Below, piece by piece: positions 57,461 to 64,000 of a stretch of DNA of 64,000 nucleotides. This DNA comes from Mauremys mutica. Its lineage: Eukaryota > Chordata > Testudines > Geoemydidae. The notes under the pieces are model-generated. The model searched no databases, was not told where the DNA came from, and worked only from the letters and a program-made list of their open reading frames with translations. Each line of letters starts with the position of its first letter. Positions within the stretch are counted from its first letter, which is position 1. The position numbers and the translations under genes were made by a program. The DNA lies in assembly GCF_020497125.1 (NCBI RefSeq), contig NC_059075.1, positions 66,979,321 to 67,043,320 on the forward strand, written 5' to 3'.

Positions 57461-57819
57461 CTGTGCTGATCAGCTCGCCACACTGGCCAAAAAGGAAATG
57501 AAATTCAAATGTTCGCAGGGCTTTTCCTGTCTACCTGGCCAGTGCATCTGAGTTAAGAGTGCTGTCCAGATTAGTCACAATGGAGCACTCTGGGATAGCT
57601 CCTGGAGGCCAATACTGTCAAATTGTGTCCACACTACCCCAAATTCGACCCAGTAGGGTCGATTTCAGTGCTAATCCCCTCGTCGGGGAGAAGTACAGAA
57701 ATCGATTTTAAGAGCCCTTTAAGTCGACAAAAATGGCTTTTTCGTGTGGACAGGTGCAGGGTTAAATCGATCTAACGCTGCTAAATTTGACCTAAACTCG
57801 TAGTGTAGAGCAGGACTTA

Positions 57820-58588
57820 GACTGAAGTCCTCTGTCCACAGAACAGAAACACCACCAGTGCAAGCTTCCTCTGACTGCCCTCCTGACATGCCCTAACACT
57901 GACCCGCAGAAATCATCTCTCTAGGAGAAAGCAGGAGTTCAGATGTCACAAACCATTCAGTCCTTGAGCTTTCTGTTAAGAGTACCACATGTGGCGAAGT
58001 ACCTTCTTCTCCTCAGCAGGCTCAGTCCTTTTTAGCCTTGGAGACACAGGCTTGGGCAAGGCAAATCCTTATAGGTAGCCCAGGGTCTGGCTATTCCTTT
58101 CCTCAGTCAGTCCCTTGTGCTTGTTTTCCTTTCCTTCTGGGGAGGGAGTGCAGCCTTCCTTCCTGGAAGGGTTTGGTGTCTTGCTGCACCTAGTCTACTG
58201 GCAGCTTCCTTGCTTCTGTCACCCCTCTGCCCTCCTTCCATGCAAGGGAGGGTTTAAAAAGGTCTCAAGCAGTTGGAGTCCGCTGAACCTAATTAGTTCC
58301 CTGGTAACCCCTTTTCCTGCTGAACCTTATTTTCCCATGGTTCTCTCTCCTCAGTGGATAGGGAGAGGCCCTTTAACCCCCTGGGACTAATTACTCCCCA
58401 CCCGCTGTAGCTGTTTTTCCTGGGTTTACCACACACACAATGGGCCAGTTGTTGTGGTTTTGTGCAGTAGGAACTGGTCTGAGACAAACATTCCATGTCA
58501 CCTGGGCAGCTGTCAGATGGCACCAACTTTTGGTTACTTTCAAACAACGTGGAATGTAAACTAGCAATGATGAAAGATTTTAATAGTC
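57820..58588. other. no recognised feature
   Basis: Unremarkable non-coding DNA between Harbinger copy 3 and the next MITE. Confidence 0.4.
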
Positions 58589-58590
58589 CG

Positions 58591-58870
58591 CAGGGGCAGC
58601 TCTAGGCACCTGTGCACCAAGCGCGTGCCTGGGGTGGCAAGCTGTCGGGGGGTGGGGAGTGCCGGTGGTTGCTGTGAGGGCGGCAGTCAGGTCCGCCGGT
58701 CCCGCGACTTCGACGGCAATTCAGTGGCAGGTACGCCGAAGGCACGGGACCAGCAGACCTCCCACAGGCATGCCACCGAATCCGCGTTACCAGTGGACCT
58801 CCCGCAGGCGTGCCGCCGAAGGCTGCCTGACTGCTGTGCTTGGGGCGGCAAAATGCATAGAGCCGCCTCG
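58591..58870. mobile_element. hAT-type MITE (280 bp)
   Basis: It begins CAGGGGCAGCTCTAGGCACC and ends GCATAGAGCCGCCTCG. The 8-bp flanks ATAGTCCG (58,583-58,590) and ATAGTCCA (58,871-58,878) differ at one base. The interior shares GGACCTCCCGCAGGCGTGCC with the element at 10,854. Confidence 0.75.
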
Positions 58871-59131
58871 ATAGTCCATTATCAATCCCCCAAGCCATCC
58901 AGTTCTCCAGAGATCATATTCTTTACAAATGCTCACCTCTGTTACTTGTCACCCTCTTGATGATTTAAAACTGAATTTTAAATCATTCGGACTCACCATT
59001 TATGCAGTTTGTTACTCTTTATATCGCTTGAACAGTGATTTCAATGGAGTTATATTGATTTATTCCTGCTGACGATTTGGCCTAATGAGTGTTTGTGCAT
59101 TCCTGCATAATTTAGAAATGGCAGAAACTTA

Positions 59132-59400
59132 GGGCTTGGCTACACTTGAAACTTCAAAGCGCTGCCGCGGGAGAGCTTTGAAGTGTGAGTGTGGTTGCAG
59201 CGCCAGCACTGGGAGCGCTGCAGGTAGTCCTCCTCCCTGAGGGGATTAGCTTACAGCGCCGGGAGCCACACTCCCAGCGCTGGGGCACTGTTTACACTGG
59301 TGCTTTACAGCGCTGTAACTTGCTGCGCTCAGGGGGTGTTTTTTTCACACCCCTGAGCGAGAAACTTGCAGCGCTGTAAAGTGCCAGTGTAGCCAAGGCC
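59132..59400. mobile_element. TA-flanked palindrome-rich MITE (269 bp)
   Basis: The ends GGGCTTGGCTACACTTG and the complement of the right end (GGCCTTGGCTACACTGG) are inverted, with TA on both sides (59,130-59,131 and 59,401-59,402). Inside, CAGCGCTGTAA and AGCGCTGCAGG motifs recur. The TA duplication suggests Tc1/mariner-type mobilisation. Confidence 0.7.
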
Positions 59401-59470
59401 TATCTCACTGAAATTTCCCAAGTGGCTAGCTCTGATTTAGGCTTATGCTCCAGGGCACTTAGCAAAACAA

Positions 59471-59596
59471 GGGCCAGATTCTGATACCCTTACTCATAGC
59501 AAGTAGTATCGTGTTCTCCAATTAGTCCTATTGAAATCAATAGGGTTACTCCGGGAGTAATTACTCGGTGTGATTGAGAGGATCAGAATCTGGTCT
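59471..59596. mobile_element. Short MITE with GGCCAGATTCTGAT ends (126 bp)
   Basis: The left GGGCCAGATTCTGATAC and the complement of the right end (AGACCAGATTCTGATC) are inverted. The centre CCTATTGAAATCAATAGGG is a perfect palindrome of 8-bp arms. No target duplication fixed. Confidence 0.65.
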
Positions 59597-59599
59597 TAA

Positions 59600-61065
59600 A
59601 TAAACACTCTTAAATAATGGAACTGTAATTTTTTGGATTTCCATATGTATGGTACAAAGTTTAGAGTTACAGTATTATCTGAGATAATGGAATTGAGTAA
59701 ATACAGATAATCATTATGAGATACTGTAGAGCAGATGTGGTTTTGTACTTCTGTTTCATCATGGAGTTCAAAATGGTAGCTGTGTCAATTTTTTTTTACT
59801 ATGTCAGGATGGTGCTACATAGTGAAATTATAGAGTAGTGTTTTTTACTCTTTTTTCTTTTATTTAAACAGCAGAAAGCCAAGGAAAATAAATACAACTT
59901 ATGTTACTGTAACAGTGATGAACTGGGAAAATGTCTGTATTATTTCTTATTAATGTTGTGCGTGGCTTGTGTATGGCTGAATGCACAGAGTTAAATCAAA
60001 GGAGGCTGTAAAGGAGCTCTTAGGGGACCCAGCAGGAAAGGTAAAACAATGACAAGGCTCAGAGAGCCTTTCAAGTACGCAGCTTCAAGAGAGTGAATAT
60101 AGCAATGGCTGGGTCGTCAACTGGGGGAGGCAGGGGGGAAAGTTACCTAGTTAGATCCATCCAAGCTACCGTGTTTTACTTTTCCCAAACTTAGGATCAA
60201 GGGAGACCCTGGATCTGCTCGAGATCACGCGCTAAAAATAGCAGTGTGGCTGCAGCAACATGGCTGGTGGCTCAGGATAGCTACCCAAGTACAAACTTGC
60301 CCAACCCTTTGGATCCATACGCAGGCGGCTATTCTGAGCTGTGCTGTGATAATTGGGTCTATACATTTACCCTTATTGTGAACTCAATGTAAAAAGTGAA
60401 TGAAAGTTCATGAAATGTTATAGGTTATTGTGACAACATATGTTGATAGGGGAAACGTGCAAAAAGGAAGACAGATTGAATTAGTCCAAATAAAGGCCCA
60501 CTGACGTAACTCAGGGACTGCGTGAAAATCATGCCTGGTAAACAAGAAAAGATTGGGACTGGAAATTAATGAACCAAAATTGGTGTGTTGGAAATTAGCC
60601 CTAATTGGTGGACAAAACAATGAAGGGATGGGTTATTCCACCCATCACTCCCTTTTGGGGTCCTCAAAAAGAAACTTTAGCGGGAAAAACTAGCTACCAA
60701 AATGTTGGCTGACTAAAAGACGAGAGAGGGAAGGAGTGAGTTTCACCATTGTGCTGCCACCCCCACGATCTCTTGGGATCCTAGAATCCAGCGTGACCCC
60801 GCTGTGCCTTTTTTGTCCTAATCCTGAGAGACCTCCTGCCAGATCAGGCCAGAGAGATTGGGACCCAAATGACACTGGCTTCAGCTAAATCCCGAATACC
60901 ACCTGGGCTGTGAGACTGTCTCTTCCCCCTTTCCTCCCTTATTTCCTATTTCTTCTCTTGCCTAGCTCTCTCCTTTTTCCTTCTGTAGTGTCTGGCTTAG
61001 TCGGCCAAGACTGCATATTTTGCAAAACTGCTATAAGCATGTGACCAGAAAGGCAGCTAAATGCA
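59600..61065. other. no confident gene; possible old repeat DNA
   Basis: 60,180-60,345 has GCGCTAAAAATAGCAGTGTGG, a motif seen in palindromic MITEs, but no termini. 60,560-61,030 is of LTR-like composition without clear ends. No coding supported. Confidence 0.35.
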
Positions 61066-61069
61066 CTCT

Positions 61070-61183
61070 GGGCCAGTGGGAGCCGCGATTGGCCAGACCT
61101 GCGGACGGGGCAGGTAAACACAGAGGCCCGGCCCGCCAGAGGCTTTCCCTACAGAAGTAGCGACCCCTGTTTGAGAAACCCTG
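61070..61183. repeat. hAT-type MITE right-end fragment
   Basis: GGGCCAGTGGGAGCCGCGATTGG...GGCTTTCCCTACAGAAG ends TTTGAGAAACCCTG. The complement starts CAGGGTTTCTCAAACAG, like the CAGGGGTTCTCAAAC terminus of hAT elements. The left end is missing. Confidence 0.5.
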
Positions 61184-61189
61184 TCGTAT

Positions 61190-62675
61190 ACCAAATCCCA
61201 AACCTTGTTTAAAACTGTTTTAATGTTGGATAGTTTCAGGGTTTTGTTAACAACACCTTTGACTCTTTGGGTGCCTTTATTCCATCTAACTTAATACAAC
61301 AGCTCCCACCCTGCTGCCATGGCCACACAGCTATTTTTAGTGCATCAGCTTGAGCAAAGTTAGTGCATGTCTGTCTCCTCGGGCTGGGAAGCTCGCTCCC
61401 AGCTGCTGTGGGGAGGTATCCTCAGAGGCAGAGGGAGAATGCTGCAAGCAGTGTAGTCTCCCAACTCAGAGATGGGGAATAAGCCAGACTCACCTGAACT
61501 ACTGACAGAGAGACAAAGTGTAGGTAAGGAAATGTGCCTGTAGGTCTCTCTAGTTTAAATCCACTTCTGTAAGCACAACATGCCTTATGGGCACAATAAA
61601 TCCTGCTTGGTTTTGAAGAAGCTATTTCTGACTCATTGCAAATGTGTGCTGACACAGGCTCCTAGAAAAACCCTGGCAAAGTCTAGCCCAGTTGGACCCT
61701 GTGAATTAGTCACACTTGGTACCCAGAGGGGTGTAACTCAGAGACCCAGGCGGAGAATGGTTGGATCAGGAAATTCCACCCCATAAAGAGGTGGAGGCCT
61801 GGGCCTGCCACATGAAAGCGGTGCACTTGGGGGATTGGAGGAGGGTCTCAGCCAGGGCAGTTTGGCCAGGAACTGTGAGAGTAATATGTAAGGGTTGCAG
61901 TTTACAAGTGAAAGTTTTCTTTGTAACAGAGTATTCTGTTCTATTTGTGACAGTGTAATGTTATTTGTATTTGCTTTAATATACAAGTGGCCAAATTCTG
62001 CTCTCAGAGAAGCACAGGCAACTCAGTGATTTCAATTTGAGTTGCCTAGATGTATCTGAGGGCAAAATTGGATCTTGCATAAGCAACGCAGGCGACTGAT
62101 GGTTGCAGAGAGAATGTTAACTTTTGTATTTCCTGACTTATGAATGTTTAATATTTACGTTAATGTTTTATTAATATAAGTTTTTAAAAATCTAGTAAAT
62201 GTATCGTGTTGCAAAGCACTTTTGCTCTGGTTCCCAGAGGGCTACGGAGGATGCTGTATTGCGATTTGAAGACTGTTTAACTTAAAACTGTTATGTTATT
62301 GAAAGCATCTTAAGGTCTCATCTTGCAGTCCCCATGGATCTCACTGGGGAATTCCTTTGGATCTCACTGGGGAATTTTCTCTCTTTCAGGATGGCAGGAT
62401 TGGGTCACTTGTTACACTATCTTTGAAAATGATTTTGACTTCTGCTTAATGTGAACAGGGCTCATTGCAACAGTTAGTGAAAAAGGGGCAGAAATATGTT
62501 GCCGAGCTTGTGTTTTTATTCTGGAACCAGAGGCTAGGTTTGGAAATCCAAAAGTGTAAATAGAAGCTACCAACAAAAGAGGTTGCTTTAGAAATCTCAT
62601 TCAGTTAGTTTGAGGAATAATCTGTATAATGATTCATTATTAAATATTTTTTTTAAATATTGGCTGGCAAAGCCT
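61190..62675. other. no recognised gene
   Basis: A stretch near 61,560-61,760 (ACAATAAATCCTGCTTGG, then TGTGCTGACACAGGC) resembles LTR 3' sequence but boundaries are unclear. A 17-base direct repeat, GGATCTCACTGGGGAAT, occurs at about 62,336 and 62,359. Confidence 0.3.
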
Positions 62676-62677
62676 CA

Positions 62678-62845
62678 GAATGGTGTGAGGGATGAACTGC
62701 AGTAGAAGCCATTAGAGCTACATAAGGTAGATAAGTAGAATCGTAGGGGTGTATGGCTGGAATGGACCTTTAAAGGGCATCTAATCCAGCCCCCTGCGCT
62801 GAGGTAGGACCAAGTAAACCTAGACCATCCCTGGCAGGTATTTGT
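62678..62845. repeat. Direct duplication, copy A
   Basis: GATGAACTGCAGTAGAAGCC, CTACATAAGGTAGATAAGTAGAA, and the start of a CR1 tail up to CTAGACCATCCCTGGCAG. The same series recurs at 63,252-63,407 in the same orientation. Confidence 0.75.
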
Positions 62846-62960
62846 CTAACTTGTTCTGAAAACCGCAAAGGATGTGGATTTCATGTGCTTGACTATCCTT
62901 ATAGTTAGAAAGCTTTTCCTAATATTTAACCTAAATCTCCTAGTGTTAATTATAGAAGAA
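62735..62960 (-). mobile_element. CR1 LINE 3' end, antisense
   Basis: GGCTGGAATGGACC, CATCTAATCCAGCCCCCTGC, GGACCAAGTAAACCTAGACC and TTAGAAAGCTTTTCCTAAT form the complement of a CR1 ORF2 end and 3' tail. Minus orientation. Confidence 0.65.
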
Positions 62961-63090
62961 GGTCAAACCACAGAGGGGGAGGCTGGGGGTAGCAGTGATT
63001 GATTCGAGGGAAGGAAGTGTCATTGCTAATATAGTGTATGTATGATACTCTGACTGACTTAGGCACCTAAGTCACTTTAGAAAATGCAGT

Positions 63091-63241
63091 GTAGTTGTAG
63101 CTGTGTTGGTCCCAGCATATTAGAGAGACGAGGTGGGTGAGGTGATATATTATATTGGATCAACTTCTGTGGTGAGAGAGAGCTTGTCTCTCTCACCATC
63201 AGAAGTTGGACCAGTAAAAGGTATCACTTCACCCACCTTGT
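63091..63241. repeat. Foldback repeat with 56-bp arms
   Basis: The head GTAGTTGTAGCTGTGTTGGTCCCAG resembles that at 30,545 (GTAGCCGTGTTAGTC). The left arm 63,128-63,184 (GAGGTGGGTGAGGTGATAT...CAACTTCTG) is matched by the complement of 63,186-63,241 (CAGAAGTTGGACC...CACTTCACCCACC). There is essentially no loop. Confidence 0.7.
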
Positions 63242-63251
63242 GACTTCTTCT

Positions 63252-63407
63252 GAAAATGGGATGAGGGATGAACTGCAATAGAAGCCATTAAGGCTACATA
63301 AGGTAGATAAATAGAACCATGGCTGGAATGGACCTTAAAAGGGCATCTAATCCAGCTTCCTGTGTTGAGGTAGGACCAAGTAAACCTAGACCATTCCTAG
63401 CAGATAC
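63252..63407. repeat. Direct duplication, copy B
   Basis: It repeats copy A (62,678-62,845) from GGGATGAACTGCAATAGAAG to CTAGACCATTCCTAGCAG with small deletions, starting right after the foldback. Because the duplication covers both CR1 and non-CR1 sequence it is a local segmental duplication, not two CR1 insertions. Confidence 0.7.
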
Positions 63408-63409
63408 TG

Positions 63410-64000
63410 ACGCTTCCTATCTCATTAGACAGGGTCCCATTGAGACATCTTGACAAAGCAGCATGGGGAGCGAGCATGGTTACTGCCTGTACTGTGCCTG
63501 TTCAATGGATACTTTCATCTCTGAGTCTATCAATCAGGCATCATATACCAGCCACAAGTTAAAAAGAGAAACAGAAAGATAAGGCTTTAGAGAGAGTAAG
63601 TTGGGGAGAATCTGTCACTTTTGAATTAATCTGGGTAGCTCAAAGAGGTGTTTATTTCTTTCCATCTTTTTCCATACCGGGGGGTGTGATATGGATTTGT
63701 GGTTCTGATACTGCATAATCAGTTCTCTGCTCTCCGCTGTGCTTTGTCAAGGATGGCTTTGTTCATTTGCAGTCTTTGTTCATTCTTTCCTTCCTATTTT
63801 GCTTGTCTCTCTAGATTCTTATCTGGATGTTAAAAATATTTTTGTAGATTCTGGGAGATTGTGCCTGCTTTTGGAAATAAGTGAGTGACACAACAAGATG
63901 ATGGTGATAAAATAGCCATTTGCAATGCATTTGTTCACTCCAGTAACATTTAAGTGCTGCCTGGAATAGACACAGTGTTCTCTAGCCGCTTGAGGAACTT
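63410..64000. other. no recognised feature
   Basis: Non-coding DNA to the end of the window. Confidence 0.4.

Larger units (their letters stand above)
51012..57816 (+). mobile_element. PIF/Harbinger transposon, copy 3, with nested insertions
   Basis: The target duplication TTA is visible at both ends (51,009-51,011 and 57,817-57,819). The left end GGGTATGTCTACATTA and the complement of the right end GTCCTGCTCTACACTA are terminal inverted repeats. The gene order equals copy 1. Two extra segments are a 1.48-kb foldback (51,185-52,665) in the 5' region and a 1,178-bp LTR (55,562-56,739) in the Myb intron. Both genes are broken. Confidence 0.85.

Overview
The window is vertebrate nuclear DNA, most likely from a turtle (Testudines). 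This is an inference from repeat content: CR1 LINE fragments, several PIF/Harbinger copies with a separate Myb/SANT-like gene, a DIRS-type tyrosine-recombinase retrotransposon, L1 remnants, tRNA-headed SINEs, LTRs and many short TIR elements occur together. No complete host protein-coding gene was found. The only host-gene-like signal is a CpG-rich, promoter-like stretch with a good splice donor at about 19.3-20.7 kb.

Layout: 0-1.3 kb, LTR-like DNA carrying a hAT MITE with a perfect 8-bp target duplication. 3.47-7.72 kb, Harbinger copy 1 (transposase on +, spliced Myb-like gene on -, extra + ORF inside the Myb intron). 8.5-10.85 kb, decayed minus-strand L1. 10.85-11.16 kb, hAT MITE. 15.0-16.9 kb, a mariner-like MITE and a rearranged hAT transposase. 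17-24 kb, SINEs, a hairpin and the CpG island. 24.3-25.3 kb, a TIR element with inverted tRNA-like heads. 25.4-27.1 kb, LTR-like DNA with a nested DNA element. 27.45-31.1 kb, a long-TIR DNA transposon with an XPG/FEN-nuclease-like remnant (probably Academ), itself hit by MITEs and a foldback repeat. 33.7-34.1 kb, CR1. 34.2-39.1 kb, a DIRS element whose gag region is split by Harbinger copy 2. 39.1-46.6 kb, LTR, MITE and CR1 fragments. 51.0-57.8 kb, Harbinger copy 3 with TTA target duplication, a 1.5-kb internal foldback and a 1,178-bp solo LTR in its Myb intron. 58.5-64 kb, MITEs, CR1 and a local duplication.

The genes recognised are transposon genes, and all look inactive. In the Harbinger copies the DDE nuclease and the Myb-like DNA-binding/coiled-coil protein face each other with almost touching poly(A) signals, the two-gene plan known for this superfamily. 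The most interesting observations are a 32-bp in-place inversion inside one transposase gene, the Academ-like remnant, the conserved antisense ORF in the Harbinger intron, and foldback structures in three unrelated repeats.
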